From Streptococcus parauberis NCFD 2020 (GTDB taxonomy: Bacteria > Bacillota > Bacilli > Lactobacillales > Streptococcaceae), in contig NZ_AEUT02000001.1 of the NCBI RefSeq assembly GCF_000187935.1, positions 62,001-126,000 of the forward strand: DNA of 64,000 bases, read 5' to 3'. Positions 8,390 through 17,220 of this stretch are shown piece by piece; the stretch's first letter is position 1; each line of letters begins with the position of its first letter. The notes beneath the pieces were generated by a model. That model was not told the DNA's origin. It ran no database searches and was given only the letters and a program-made list of their open reading frames with translations. The position numbers and the translations under genes were made by a program.

Positions 8390-9100
8390 ATGAACTTTAT
8401 AGGTGAATTCCTAGGAACTATGGTCTTAGTTCTCTTAGGTGATGGTGTCGTTTCCGGCGTAGTTTTGAATAAAACAAAAGCACAAAACAGTGGTTGGGTC
8501 GTTATTGTTCTTGGCTGGGGACTTGCTGTAACTATTGCTGTTTACATGACTGGCTTCATGAGTGGGGCTCATTTAAATCCTGCTGTAACTTTAGCAATGG
8601 CTTCAATTGGTGCACTTCCTTGGGGACAAGTTCCAATTTACTTAATTGCACAAATGCTTGGAGCTATCTGTGGCGCAATTCTTTTGTTCTTACACTATTA
8701 TCCTCACTGGAAAGAAACACCAGATTCAGCAAGCATTCTAGGTTGTTTTGCTACTGCACCAGCCATTCGTCACACATGGTCAAACTTCTTAGGTGAAGCA
8801 CTAGGAACTGCTATTCTAGTCATCACTGTAATGGCTTTAGGTCCAAATAAATTATCATCAGGTTTTGGTGCTATGATTGTTGGTTTCGTAGTTATGGTTG
8901 TCGGATTTGGTTTGGGTGGCACAACTGGTTATGCAATCAACCCAGCTCGTGACCTAGGTCCACGTATTGCCCATGCTATCTTACCAATCCCAAATAAAGG
9001 CGATTCAGATTGGGGTTATTCATGGATTCCTGTTCTTGGCCCAATTGTTGGTGGGGTTTTAGGTGCCTTACTATATAATGTTATTTTAGGAATGATATAA
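8390..9100 (+). CDS. glpF: Aquaglyceroporin (GlpF-like MIP channel)
   Basis: 236 residues with six membrane helices and two half-helices. The signature NPA motifs are present as HLNPAVT (about residue 62) and AINPARD (about 183), the second with the Arg that forms the selectivity filter. The family conducts glycerol and other small uncharged polyols by facilitated diffusion. Located last in the dhaKLM operon, behind AGAGGAG, it most likely admits dihydroxyacetone and/or glycerol for the kinase. Whether the pore prefers one of these cannot be told from sequence. Confidence 0.9.
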   Translation: MNFIGEFLGTMVLVLLGDGVVSGVVLNKTKAQNSGWVVIVLGWGLAVTIAVYMTGFMSGAHLNPAVTLAMASIGALPWGQVPIYLIAQMLGAICGAILLFLHYYPHWKETPDSASILGCFATAPAIRHTWSNFLGEALGTAILVITVMALGPNKLSSGFGAMIVGFVVMVVGFGLGGTTGYAINPARDLGPRIAHAILPIPNKGDSDWGYSWIPVLGPIVGGVLGALLYNVILGMI

Positions 9101-9103
9101 TTC

Positions 9104-9137
9104 AAAAAAAGCTGGGGTCAGAGTCTCAGCTTTTTTT
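9104..9137 (+). terminator. Terminator of the dha operon
   Basis: AAAAAAAGCTG pairs with CAGCTTTTTTT around a 12-base loop. Confidence 0.85.
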
Positions 9138-9250
9138 AGAATTTTATATAAGAAGCAGGTGTTAATTGGGACGACAAAATCAAAATTCTCAGAATTACTG
9201 ATTTCTGTCCACTCTTTTTCTTTTCATGTGTGATTTTTTAGGAAATAAGC

Positions 9251-9256
9251 TATAAT
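9251..9256 (+). promoter_or_regulatory. -10 element upstream of the 9287 gene
   Basis: Perfect TATAAT 30 bases before the start codon; no good -35 is visible. Confidence 0.45.
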
Positions 9257-9286
9257 AGAAAAAAACATTTTGGGAGGAGGAGTTCT

Positions 9287-10309
9287 ATGGCAATTAAACC
9301 AATTGAAAAACGTTATCAGCAGTTACGCTTTTTGGCATCTATTGGTTGGACAAAAAAGGATTTAGCTTTAGTTAATGATTTTCCCGGAATTGATTACCGA
9401 ATCGGCTCTCCTCTCTTTCTAACTTATTGGAACATTCATAAAACTGATAAAAATCCCAAATTTGTTTTACAATTTGTTTTGGCTATTGCCAAGCTTCCTA
9501 AAGAACTGACTGGTCAAATCGAAGAAACCAAGACTATTCTGCAACATTTCCATCCTGATTTAGAACCCAATCATTATTTTTGGGAAGAGTTTGCTGCGCA
9601 AGTTAATCAGGCCTTTCCAGAACGTAGTATTGGTAAGCCAGGAAAATTAGAAAAAGGACTTCACCAGTTTAGATATATCATCTCAAGTCAGCAAGCTCAG
9701 TATGTAAGAAATAATTTCAAAAAAGAAGGTATGACTGATGCCCAAGCTCTGGCCTCTTATTTAAGAAAAAAACGAGGGCCTTTTATTTGGCGAAAGCAAG
9801 TCGATTATTCTTTTAAAGAATCGTCACGTTTGCATAATAAATTGAAATTTGAAGATGGACAAGTGATTTTCCCGGATGATGAAATTTCCTATAATATTAA
9901 GCTTTTAATGAAATTCCATACGGAATTTATTCTGGACAGTTTTGGTAACTTTCTTAACGAAACAGACGCAGAATTAGTTACAGAACGTGGTGTAGTTAAT
10001 GGTGCTAGTTTTAATTATGGAACAGAAGGTTTACGACACTGGGATTTAGATGTTGACCCAATCAGACGACATGATCCTCAATTTAGACGTGATATTTCAA
10101 AAGGATATCGTTCTCCAAAGCTAATTGTTAAACGATGGTATGATCGGGCAGCAGACGAATTTGATCAGTCCTATTTTAATGGCAAAGGATATTATGGTTA
10201 TAAAGGTAGAAGTCCTTATCGTTATGTGAAAAAACAAAGTCAGTACTATAAGTGGAAAATAAGATTTCTTAAATTAGTGAATTTTAAAGATAAAAAAAGG
10301 ATCCAATGA
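9287..10309 (+). CDS. Streptococcal protein of unknown function (possibly DUF3114)
   Basis: 340 residues, strongly basic and rich in Tyr, Lys and Arg, with no signal peptide or membrane helix, so probably cytoplasmic. The C-terminal third holds a conserved-looking stretch (LRHWDLDVDPIRRHDPQFRR, about 245-264) followed by a Tyr/Gly/Lys-rich tail (YFNGKGYYGYKGRSPYRYVK). It resembles streptococcal proteins annotated as DUF3114, but I recall this only loosely. GGAGGAGGAG precedes the ATG. It is a single gene, and its stop TGA sits inside the terminator hairpin shared with the convergent glnP. No function is assigned. Confidence 0.8.
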   Translation: MAIKPIEKRYQQLRFLASIGWTKKDLALVNDFPGIDYRIGSPLFLTYWNIHKTDKNPKFVLQFVLAIAKLPKELTGQIEETKTILQHFHPDLEPNHYFWEEFAAQVNQAFPERSIGKPGKLEKGLHQFRYIISSQQAQYVRNNFKKEGMTDAQALASYLRKKRGPFIWRKQVDYSFKESSRLHNKLKFEDGQVIFPDDEISYNIKLLMKFHTEFILDSFGNFLNETDAELVTERGVVNGASFNYGTEGLRHWDLDVDPIRRHDPQFRRDISKGYRSPKLIVKRWYDRAADEFDQSYFNGKGYYGYKGRSPYRYVKKQSQYYKWKIRFLKLVNFKDKKRIQ

Positions 10310-10318
10310 TCCTTTTTT
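10293..10318. terminator. Bidirectional terminator overlapping two stop codons
   Basis: AAAAAAGGATC (10293-10303), loop CAAT, GATCCTTTTTT (10308-10318). The stop of the plus-strand gene (10307-10309) and the first base pairs of the glnP stop (10317-10319) both lie in it. Confidence 0.85.
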
Positions 10319-10964
10319 AGTTTGCCTGTGCCCATTTCTTGGCTAGGCGTCTTGATAGTGTTGAAATGATAAAATTGATTATAAAGTAAATTCCCGTAAC
10401 CAAAGCATACAATGCGAAGACTTCTTTAGCCTGGAAGAATTTCCCCATTAAAATTTGACTCTTACCAAATAGTTCTTGTATCGCAATTACTGAATACAAG
10501 AGCGATGTGTCTTTGATAACAGTGACAAATTGAGAAATGATTGCTGGTAACATTTTGCGAATGGCTTGTGGAAAGACAATCAGAAGGAAAACTTGCGACG
10601 GCTTCAAACCTTGTGACAGTCCAGCTTCAGTTTGTCCATTGTCTACACCATTTAAACCGCCACGGACAATCTCTGCTAAAGCAGCTGAGGTGAAAACCGT
10701 AAAGGAAGTAATACCGGCAGGTGTTGATTTCATTTGAAAAACTAAGAAGATGATAAAAATCCAAAGTAAGTTAGGAACATTTCTGACAAATTCAATATAG
10801 ATTCCAGAAATGACTTTAAATAACTTATTCTTTCCATTTCGCATGATTGCGAGAATTGTTCCAAAGATGGTTGATAAGATAATTGAAACGAATGAAATAT
10901 AGAGTGTTAGGGCAAAACCTTTCAAGATAAAAGTAAGGTTGGCACCTGAAAATAATTCTGACAT
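10317..10964 (-). CDS. glnP: Glutamine/glutamate-type ABC transporter permease
   Basis: 215 residues with about five membrane helices. The ABC-facing EAA loop is visible as EAGLSQGLKPSQVFLLIVFP (about 117-136). It belongs to the HisM/GlnP polar amino-acid permease family and pairs with the second permease encoded just upstream. It is fourth and last in the operon glnQ-glnH-glnM-glnP, 14 bases after glnM and with an AGGAGG site. The arrangement next to vicRKX matches S. mutans glnQHMP, which transports glutamate. Gene names are used by that analogy. Confidence 0.85.
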   Translation of the reverse strand: MSELFSGANLTFILKGFALTLYISFVSIILSTIFGTILAIMRNGKNKLFKVISGIYIEFVRNVPNLLWIFIIFLVFQMKSTPAGITSFTVFTSAALAEIVRGGLNGVDNGQTEAGLSQGLKPSQVFLLIVFPQAIRKMLPAIISQFVTVIKDTSLLYSVIAIQELFGKSQILMGKFFQAKEVFALYALVTGIYFIINFIISTLSRRLAKKWAQAN

Positions 10965-10978
10965 TTGCTTTCCTCCTA

Positions 10979-11683
10979 TTATACTGAATAAGTTTTCTTG
11001 TTTTCTTCTTCTTTATGACGCGCCCAGTGAGCTAAGGGATAACATAAGATGAAGTATAAAATAGCAGCTCCAGCAAATGCTGGGACGTAGTTAGTTGTAT
11101 CATATGCCCATGCTTTAGCAGTGAACATAATATCTGCACCGGAAATGATGGCAACAATTGAGGTATTTTTAATCAGGTTGACCACTTGGTTGGTCATTGG
11201 GGGTAAGATAGTTCTTAAGGCCTGTGGCAAAACGATTAGGCTCATCGTTTGTTCATATGTAAATCCCTGAGACAATGCCGCTTCGATTTGACCCCGAGGC
11301 ACAGATTCAATTCCTGAACGAATAACTTCTGCGATATATGCGCCATGATAAATCCCGACACAGAGCACAGCGGTCATAAACGTCGAAATCATAAGGTGCC
11401 CGTGCGTAATAATGGCAAGTCCGTAAAAGACGAAGACTAATTGAACCAATAAAGGTGTATTTTGATATAGTTCAACGTAGATACGCGCGATAGTTCGAAA
11501 GCTTTTTCTTTTTGAGGTAGACATAGCTCCAAAAATGGTTCCTAAAATTAAGGCTAAGAGAAGTGCGCCAATGGACATGCCAAGTGTGTATAAAAAGGCT
11601 TTGAAGAAAATATCTAAATTTTGAAAGAAACTTTGCCATCTTGAAAGGGCAAAGGGACTGGTTACTACTGTTAAAATAGCCAT
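10979..11683 (-). CDS. glnM: Glutamine/glutamate-type ABC transporter permease
   Basis: 234 residues with about five membrane helices and the EAA loop EAALSQGFTYEQTMSLIVLP (about 145-164). Same family as the permease that follows; the two should form the heterodimeric membrane channel energised by the GlnQ ATPase. The C-terminus ends in a charged cytoplasmic tail (HWARHKEEENKKTYSV). AAAGGAG precedes the ATG. The gaps to the binding-protein gene and to glnP are 13 and 14 bases, so one transcript is likely. Confidence 0.85.
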   Translation of the reverse strand: MAILTVVTSPFALSRWQSFFQNLDIFFKAFLYTLGMSIGALLLALILGTIFGAMSTSKRKSFRTIARIYVELYQNTPLLVQLVFVFYGLAIITHGHLMISTFMTAVLCVGIYHGAYIAEVIRSGIESVPRGQIEAALSQGFTYEQTMSLIVLPQALRTILPPMTNQVVNLIKNTSIVAIISGADIMFTAKAWAYDTTNYVPAFAGAAILYFILCYPLAHWARHKEEENKKTYSV

Positions 11684-11696
11684 AAGTGCTCCTTTC

Positions 11697-12512
11697 TTAT
11701 TTGTCAGCCTTAGCTGGTTTTAAATGGTGCTTTTTATAAATAGCTTTAAGATGGCCATCTTTTTGCCAGTTACTAATTAAGTCATTAATGTAATTGGTAA
11801 GGTTTTTATTTGCTTTAGTACTTGCAATACCATAGGCCTGTTGGTTAAAACCATCGGATAAAATTTGTGTTTGCTTACTTTGATAACCAGTTAAGATTGA
11901 TTTATCAACAGAAAAAGCACTAATTCTTGTTGAATATAAAGAGATAGCTAGTTCTGGGTAAGATCCTAATTGAACAAATTTGAAATGAAGATTGTTTGCT
12001 TTGCCAAATTCTTCAATAGCTACTTTAGTGGTTGATCCTTGAGCAACACCAATCGTTTTATTATTTAGTGACTTGATTGATTTAAAGCCATCAGACTTGT
12101 TGACTAAGAAACCGACTTCATCTAAATAATATGGTTTGGAAAAAGAGTAGTTTGCTTGGCGTTCAGGAGTAATTGTATAGGTTGCAATAATCATATCCAA
12201 TTGTCCATTATCTAATAAGGCCTCACGAGTTTGTGCTGTAACCGCCGTAAATTCAGCTTTGACACCTAATGATTTAGCAATATCTTTAGCAATCTCGACT
12301 TCCATCCCCTCATACTTACCAGTGTCTGGACTGTAGTAGCCAAAGTTTGGAACGTCTTGTTTAACACCAACTCGAATAATTCCTGCTTTTTGGATCTTCT
12401 TGATTTCCTTAGAAGACAACCATTTGTTGCTGTCGGCATTCACTTGTTGAAGACTGGAGATACTCAATAGAACAAAAAGGAGTAGAGCCAGTAATTTTTT
12501 CAATTTACTCAT
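11697..12512 (-). CDS. glnH: Amino-acid ABC transporter substrate-binding protein, non-lipidated
   Basis: 271 residues, family 3 extracellular solute-binding protein for polar amino acids. After a signal sequence (LKKLLALLLFVLLSISSLQQ) the mature part starts near SNKWLSSKEI and shows IIRVGVKQDVPNFGYY, the ligand-contact GQLDMIIATYTITPERQ and the GVAQGSTT motif. The predicted cleavage is after VNA (about residue 26). There is no lipobox and no cysteine near it, which is odd for a Gram-positive binding protein: it must be held by an uncleaved signal anchor, by the permeases, or be released. Glutamate/glutamine specificity is inferred from the S. mutans operon. Confidence 0.85.
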   Translation of the reverse strand: MSKLKKLLALLLFVLLSISSLQQVNADSNKWLSSKEIKKIQKAGIIRVGVKQDVPNFGYYSPDTGKYEGMEVEIAKDIAKSLGVKAEFTAVTAQTREALLDNGQLDMIIATYTITPERQANYSFSKPYYLDEVGFLVNKSDGFKSIKSLNNKTIGVAQGSTTKVAIEEFGKANNLHFKFVQLGSYPELAISLYSTRISAFSVDKSILTGYQSKQTQILSDGFNQQAYGIASTKANKNLTNYINDLISNWQKDGHLKAIYKKHHLKPAKADK

Positions 12513-12524
12513 CTAACTACCTCC

Positions 12525-13304
12525 TTAAGGTTTTGATATTTTCTTAGCCGGAATACGATCACTAGTATGATTGATAATTTTGCTTAAGAATTGCTGCGCC
12601 CGAGGCTCTTTCGGATGATCAAAGAAGCCAGCGACATCAGTAGTGTCTTCTAAAACCTCCCCATCAGCCATAAAAATTATACGGTCCGCAACTTCTCTAG
12701 CAAATCCCATTTCATGGGTCACGACAATCATATTCATCCCACCAGAAGCCAAGTTTTGCATAACAGCAAGTACATCCCCAATAGTTTCTGGGTCAAGCGC
12801 TGAAGTTGGTTCATCAAACAAGAGTAATTCAGGTTGCATTGCTAATCCTCGAGCAATTGCGATACGTTGTTTTTGACCACCTGATAACATCGAAGGGTAG
12901 GAATCTTTACGATCCCACATGTTAACAAAGGTGAGATACTTTTCTGCAAGTTCAAGAGCTTGTTTTTTAGGTAAACCTAAAACCTTTATGGGAGCTAAGG
13001 TAACATTCTCCAAAACTGTTTTGTGAGGATATAAATTGAAGTGTTGAAAGACCATTCCGACTTCCTTACGTAACTCGACCAATTCCTTGGCAGTTTTACT
13101 TGCAATTTCTTTGTTATTTACAACTAAACTACCAGATTCAATTTTTTCTAAGCCATTGATTGTTCTAATCAATGTAGATTTTCCGGAGCCTGACGGACCA
13201 AGAAGAACGACCACCTGGCCACTTTCAATACTCAGGTTAATATTTTTTAACGCATGGTAGTCTCCATAATATTTTTCAACATTTTTGAATTCAATTAGTG
13301 CCAT
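12525..13304 (-). CDS. glnQ: Amino-acid ABC transporter ATPase
   Basis: 259 residues. Walker A GPSGSGKST (36-44), Q-loop in VGMVFQHFNLYPHKT, signature LSGGQKQRIAIARGLA, Walker [15 protein letters not shown] and the switch His in VVTHEMGFA. The C-terminus is extended by about 15 residues beyond the common 240-245 (HTSDRIPAKKISKP). First gene of the operon, with an AAGGAG site. The promoter and candidate CodY and palindromic sites lie in the 248 bases shared with the divergent vicR. It powers uptake through the two permeases. Confidence 0.9.
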   Translation of the reverse strand: MALIEFKNVEKYYGDYHALKNINLSIESGQVVVLLGPSGSGKSTLIRTINGLEKIESGSLVVNNKEIASKTAKELVELRKEVGMVFQHFNLYPHKTVLENVTLAPIKVLGLPKKQALELAEKYLTFVNMWDRKDSYPSMLSGGQKQRIAIARGLAMQPELLLFDEPTSALDPETIGDVLAVMQNLASGGMNMIVVTHEMGFAREVADRIIFMADGEVLEDTTDVAGFFDHPKEPRAQQFLSKIINHTSDRIPAKKISKP

Positions 13305-13325
13305 AATGTCTCCTTCTGTTTTTGA

Positions 13326-13348
13326 TTATGTCAGATTTTCTGACATAA
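13326..13348. promoter_or_regulatory. Perfect 10-bp palindrome in the glnQ 5' leader
   Basis: TTATGTCAGA (13326-13335), TTT, TCTGACATAA (13339-13348). It sits downstream of the glnQ start point predicted near 13356 and ahead of the ribosome site. Its centre ATTTTCTGA shares 10 of 15 positions with the CodY box. Operator or RNA hairpin are both possible. Confidence 0.6.
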
Positions 13349-13362
13349 AAAGTATTGAGGTA

Positions 13363-13391
13363 ATTTTATCATAATTAGCCAACCATGTCAA
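13363..13391 (-). promoter_or_regulatory. Promoter of glnQHMP
   Basis: On the minus strand a perfect TTGACA (13391-13386), a 17-base spacer and TAAAAT (13368-13363). It reads toward glnQ at 13304. Confidence 0.8.
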
Positions 13392-13406
13392 AATTTTTAG
13401 AATATT
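13392..13406. promoter_or_regulatory. Candidate CodY box
   Basis: AATTTTTAGAATATT matches the CodY consensus AATTTTCWGAAAATT at 13 of 15 positions. It abuts the -35 of the glnQ promoter and lies about 40 bases upstream of the vicR -35. CodY commonly controls amino-acid transporters in streptococci. Confidence 0.6.
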
Positions 13407-13407
13407 T

Positions 13408-13434
13408 AGATTACAGTACTATTTTCTGTAATCT
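13408..13434. promoter_or_regulatory. Perfect 9-bp inverted repeat upstream of vicR
   Basis: AGATTACAG (13408-13416), nine bases, CTGTAATCT (13426-13434). It ends 11 bases before the vicR -35. The right half overlaps a weaker CodY-like stretch (11 of 15). The bound protein is unknown. Confidence 0.6.
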
Positions 13435-13445
13435 GATAGCTGCAA

Positions 13446-13475
13446 TTGTCTTTTATAGTTGAAATTTGGTATAAT
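13446..13475 (+). promoter_or_regulatory. Promoter of vicRKX
   Basis: TTGTCT (13446-13451), 18-base spacer, extended -10 TGGTATAAT (13467-13475). Confidence 0.75.
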
Positions 13476-13551
13476 CATATAGATATGAATATGAAGAGGC
13501 CAATAGTATCAAGCTTTTGGCAATTAAAAAATAAAATGTAGGAGTTATTTA

Positions 13552-14262
13552 ATGAAAAAAGTTCTGATTGTCGATGATGAAAAGCCAATTTCAGATATCA
13601 TCAAATTCAATTTAACAAAAGAAGGGTATGATACAATTACTGCCTTTGATGGGCGTGAAGCTGTAACTGCTTTTGAAGAAGAAAAACCTGACTTAGTTAT
13701 TCTCGACTTAATGCTTCCTGAGTTGGATGGTCTTGAAGTAGCTAAGGAAATTCGCAAAACAAGTCATATCCCTATTATTATGCTTTCTGCTAAAGATAGT
13801 GAATTTGATAAAGTTATTGGGCTTGAAATCGGTGCAGATGACTATGTGACCAAACCTTTTTCAAATCGTGAATTATTAGCCCGTGTAAAAGCTCATTTAC
13901 GAAGAACTGAGACGATTGAAACAGCAGTCGCAGAGGAAAATGCTATCTCTGGTACACAAGAATTAACTATCGGAAATTTACAAATTCTTCCGGATGCCTT
14001 TGTTGCCAAAAAATATGGTAATGAAGTTGAGCTTACCCATCGTGAATTTGAATTGTTGCATCATTTAGCAAATCACATTGGTCAAGTTATGACTCGTGAG
14101 CACCTGCTTGAAACGGTTTGGGGTTATGATTATTTTGGCGATGTTCGAACTGTCGATGTAACTGTTCGTCGTTTGAGAGAAAAAATTGAAGATACGCCTA
14201 GCCGTCCTGAATACATTTTGACAAGACGTGGTGTTGGCTATTATATGAAGGCACATGACTAA
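13552..14262 (+). CDS. vicR: Response regulator VicR (WalR)
   Basis: 236 residues, OmpR family. Receiver domain 1-118 with acidic pocket VDDE, phospho-acceptor Asp52 (VILDLMLP) and Lys at KPF (about 102). The C-terminal winged helix recognises DNA ([16 protein letters not shown]). VicR/WalR is the essential regulator of cell-wall hydrolase and surface genes in Firmicutes. An AGGAG site precedes the ATG. The downstream kinase gene overlaps by eight bases. The divergent glnQHMP operon is reported to be under VicRK influence in S. mutans, and the shared control region here keeps that arrangement. Confidence 0.97.
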   Translation: MKKVLIVDDEKPISDIIKFNLTKEGYDTITAFDGREAVTAFEEEKPDLVILDLMLPELDGLEVAKEIRKTSHIPIIMLSAKDSEFDKVIGLEIGADDYVTKPFSNRELLARVKAHLRRTETIETAVAEENAISGTQELTIGNLQILPDAFVAKKYGNEVELTHREFELLHHLANHIGQVMTREHLLETVWGYDYFGDVRTVDVTVRRLREKIEDTPSRPEYILTRRGVGYYMKAHD

Positions 14263-15616
14263 TAATATTATAGGAAATTTATCCTTATTTGAACTATCGA
14301 TTCTCTTACTTTTGATTTTTGTTGCCATTTACTTTGTACATTTGGCAGTTCGTGATTATCGTAATGCAAAAATCATTAAACAGATGAGTCAAAAAATTAG
14401 AGACTTAATCAATGGACGCTATACAGACGATATTAACTTGCGTGCTGATATGGAATTAATGGATTTATCTGAGCAATTAAATGATTTATCAGATGTTTTT
14501 CGGTTAACCCATGAGAATTTGGCCCAAGAAAAAAATCGTTTAGCGTCGATTTTGGCTTATATGACCGATGGAGTCTTAGCGACCGACCGTTCTGGTCAGA
14601 TTTTGATGATCAATGAAACGGCTCAAAATCAGCTTAACATGACCAAAGAGCAAGCACTTAAAAAGAATATTACGGATTTGTTAGATGCTGATGAACCCTA
14701 TACATATCGGGAGTTAGTTTCTAAAACACCAATTGTTACAATTAGTCGTCGTGATGAAACTGGAGAATTTAATTCGTTAAGGTTACGTTTTGCTTTGAAT
14801 AGAAGAGAGAGTGGCTTTATTTCTGGTTTAGTTGTTGTAATCCATGATACAACAGAGCAAGAAAAAGAAGAACGTGAACGACGCTTATTTGTTTCTAACG
14901 TAAGTCATGAATTGCGGACACCGCTCACGTCTGTAAAATCTTATTTGGAAGCATTGGATGAAGGTGCCATAAAAGAAGATATTGCTCCAAGTTTCATCAA
15001 GGTTTCATTAGATGAAACAAACCGGATGATGCGAATGATAACTGATCTCTTGAACTTATCAAGAATTGATAATCAGGCGACTCGTTTGACGGTTGAGATG
15101 ACCAATTTCACTGCCTTTATGACTTCTATCTTGAATCGTTTTGATTTGGTCAAAAACCAAAATACCATTTCAGGTAAAAGTTATGAGATTATTCGAGATT
15201 ATCCAATTAACTCAATTTGGGTTGAAATTGATAATGATAAGATGACTCAAGTCGTTGAAAACATTTTGAATAATGCTATTAAATATTCACCTGATGGTGG
15301 TAAAATTACAGTTAAAATGAAAACAACTGATAATCAGCTCATTATTTCCATTTCTGATCAAGGATTGGGTATTCCGAAAAAAGATTTACCTCTTATTTTT
15401 GACCGCTTTTATCGGGTGGATAAAGCAAGAAGTCGCGCGCAAGGTGGGACTGGTCTGGGCTTATCAATTGCAAAAGAGATAATTAAACAGCATCAAGGCT
15501 TTATTTGGGCTAAAAGTGAGTATAGTAAAGGTTCAACTTTTACAATAGTCTTACCATATGATAAAGAAGCTGTTATGTATGATGATGTTGATGAATGGGA
15601 GGACGAAATCGACTAA
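14255..15616 (+). CDS. vicK: Sensor histidine kinase VicK (WalK)
   Basis: 453 residues. One N-terminal membrane helix (about 10-32) with almost no extracellular part, as in streptococcal VicK and unlike the two-helix bacillar WalK. Then a HAMP-like linker (about 33-85), a PAS domain (about 92-200), HisKA with phosphorylated His218 ([14 protein letters not shown]), and an ATPase with N box [12 protein letters not shown]1 DQGLGIP and G2 [12 protein letters not shown]. It phosphorylates and dephosphorylates VicR. The start overlaps vicR by eight bases. Confidence 0.96.
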   Translation: MTNNIIGNLSLFELSILLLLIFVAIYFVHLAVRDYRNAKIIKQMSQKIRDLINGRYTDDINLRADMELMDLSEQLNDLSDVFRLTHENLAQEKNRLASILAYMTDGVLATDRSGQILMINETAQNQLNMTKEQALKKNITDLLDADEPYTYRELVSKTPIVTISRRDETGEFNSLRLRFALNRRESGFISGLVVVIHDTTEQEKEERERRLFVSNVSHELRTPLTSVKSYLEALDEGAIKEDIAPSFIKVSLDETNRMMRMITDLLNLSRIDNQATRLTVEMTNFTAFMTSILNRFDLVKNQNTISGKSYEIIRDYPINSIWVEIDNDKMTQVVENILNNAIKYSPDGGKITVKMKTTDNQLIISISDQGLGIPKKDLPLIFDRFYRVDKARSRAQGGTGLGLSIAKEIIKQHQGFIWAKSEYSKGSTFTIVLPYDKEAVMYDDVDEWEDEID

Positions 15617-15620
15617 ATTT

Positions 15621-16430
15621 ATGGAGAATTTTGGATTTAAATATAGTATATTAGCCTCTGGTTCAACAGGAAACAGTTTTTACTTGGAAACACCAAAGCA
15701 AAAGATTTTGGTCGATGCAGGACTCACTGGTAAAAAAATGACAAGTCTCTTAGCTGAGATTGATCGGAAACCTGAAGATTTAGATGCTATCTTGATTACA
15801 CATGAACATTCTGACCATATTAAAGGTGTCGGGGTATTGGCTAGAAAATATCATTTAGATATCTATGCTAATCAAAATACTTGGAAAATAATTGATGACC
15901 GCAATATGATTGGCAAAATTGATTCCGAACACAAACATATCTTTGATCGGGATAAAGTCATGACTTTTGGTGATATTGATATTGAAAGTTTTGGAGTTAG
16001 TCATGATGCCCATGATCCGCAGTTTTATCGTTTTATGAAGGATAACAAATCCTTTGTCATGTTGACTGATACTGGTTATGTCTCGGATCGCATGTCGGGA
16101 ATTATTGAAAATGCTGATGGTTACTTGATTGAATCAAATCATGACATCGAAATTTTAAGATCTGGTGGCTATCCTTGGAGCTTAAAACAACGTATATTAT
16201 CTGATAGAGGGCATTTATCTAACGAAGATGGTGCACAAGCTATGATACGAAGTATGGGAAATGCTACTAAGAAGATTTATCTTGGACATTTGAGTAAAGA
16301 AAATAATATCAAAGAGTTGGCTCATATGACGATGGAAAATCAACTAGCTATGGCAGACTTAGCTGTCGGTTCTGATTTCAAAGTCTACGATACCTCCCCT
16401 GATACGGCTAGTCCTTTGACAGATATCTAG
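15621..16430 (+). CDS. vicX: VicX, metallo-beta-lactamase-fold protein (WalJ/YycJ)
   Basis: 269 residues. Metal site THEHSDH (about 61-67) and further His/Asp ligands in GVSHDAHDP and YLGHLSKEN define the metallo-beta-lactamase fold. Family members are proposed nucleases and influence wall, competence and genome maintenance; the substrate is unproven. The open frame runs upstream inside vicK, but family proteins begin at the motif MxxxGFKYSILASGSTGNSF, so ATG 15621, four bases after the vicK stop, is chosen. No strong ribosome site is seen, suggesting translational coupling with vicK. Confidence 0.92.
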   Translation: MENFGFKYSILASGSTGNSFYLETPKQKILVDAGLTGKKMTSLLAEIDRKPEDLDAILITHEHSDHIKGVGVLARKYHLDIYANQNTWKIIDDRNMIGKIDSEHKHIFDRDKVMTFGDIDIESFGVSHDAHDPQFYRFMKDNKSFVMLTDTGYVSDRMSGIIENADGYLIESNHDIEILRSGGYPWSLKQRILSDRGHLSNEDGAQAMIRSMGNATKKIYLGHLSKENNIKELAHMTMENQLAMADLAVGSDFKVYDTSPDTASPLTDI

Positions 16431-16447
16431 AATAGAATAAATTATAA

Positions 16448-16481
16448 AATCAGTTAGATCAAGCTTCTAGCTGATTTTTTT
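16448..16481 (+). terminator. Terminator of vicRKX
   Basis: AATCAGTTAG (16448-16457) pairs with CTAGCTGATT (16467-16476), then a T run. The rnc -10 begins directly after it. Confidence 0.8.
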
Positions 16482-16489
16482 GGTATAAT
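16481..16489 (+). promoter_or_regulatory. Extended -10 promoter of the rnc operon
   Basis: TGGTATAAT; no good -35 because the -35 region lies in the vicX terminator hairpin. Start point expected near 16497. Confidence 0.65.
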
Positions 16490-16527
16490 AGACTAGTCTC
16501 TGTGTAGACAAATGAAAAGGAGAAATT

Positions 16528-17220
16528 ATGAAAAAGCTAGAAGTCTTACTAAAAGATTCATTTGATATTACTTTTGCTGATAGAAACTTACTGGAAACTG
16601 CCTTTACACACACCTCTTATGCAAATGAGCACCGCCTCCTAAACATTTCACATAATGAACGTTTGGAATTTTTAGGAGACGCTGTTCTTCAATTGATTAT
16701 TTCAGAATATCTTTTTGAAAAATATCCTAATAAAGCTGAAGGAGATATGTCAAAACAAAGATCAATGATCGTACGCGAAGAAAGTTTAGCTGGCTTCTCG
16801 CGATTCTGCACTTTTGATAATTACATCAAACTGGGCAAAGGAGAAGAAAAATCCGGTGGACGAAATCGCGATACTATCTTAGGGGATCTCTTTGAAGCGT
16901 TTTTAGGGGCTCTCTTATTAGATAAGGGTGTTGAAAAAGTTCGTAAATTCTTATACCAAGTAATGATTCCACAAGTTGAAAAAGGAACCTTTGAACAGGT
17001 TATGGATTATAAAACAAATTTACAAGAACTTTTACAATCTCAAGGTGATATTATCATTGATTATCAGGTTATCAGTGAAGAAGGACCAGCTCATGATAAA
17101 GTATTTGAAGTAGCTGTCCTTTCGAATGAAAAAACCTTGAGTCAAGGAAAAGGCAAATCAAAAAAATTAGCTGAACAAGCTGCCGCTAAGAATGCTCTTG
17201 AGCAGTTAAAAGAGGAATAA
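16528..17220 (+). CDS. rnc: Ribonuclease III
   Basis: 230 residues. Cleaves double-stranded RNA, including rRNA precursors. Catalytic signature [14 protein letters not shown] at 43-56, with the second acidic pair in [13 protein letters not shown] (about 119-131). A C-terminal double-stranded RNA-binding domain spans about 158-229, ending in [26 protein letters not shown] precedes the ATG. The stop is immediately followed by the ATG of smc, with no intervening base, and the smc ribosome site lies within the last rnc codons. Confidence 0.97.
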   Translation: MKKLEVLLKDSFDITFADRNLLETAFTHTSYANEHRLLNISHNERLEFLGDAVLQLIISEYLFEKYPNKAEGDMSKQRSMIVREESLAGFSRFCTFDNYIKLGKGEEKSGGRNRDTILGDLFEAFLGALLLDKGVEKVRKFLYQVMIPQVEKGTFEQVMDYKTNLQELLQSQGDIIIDYQVISEEGPAHDKVFEVAVLSNEKTLSQGKGKSKKLAEQAAAKNALEQLKEE

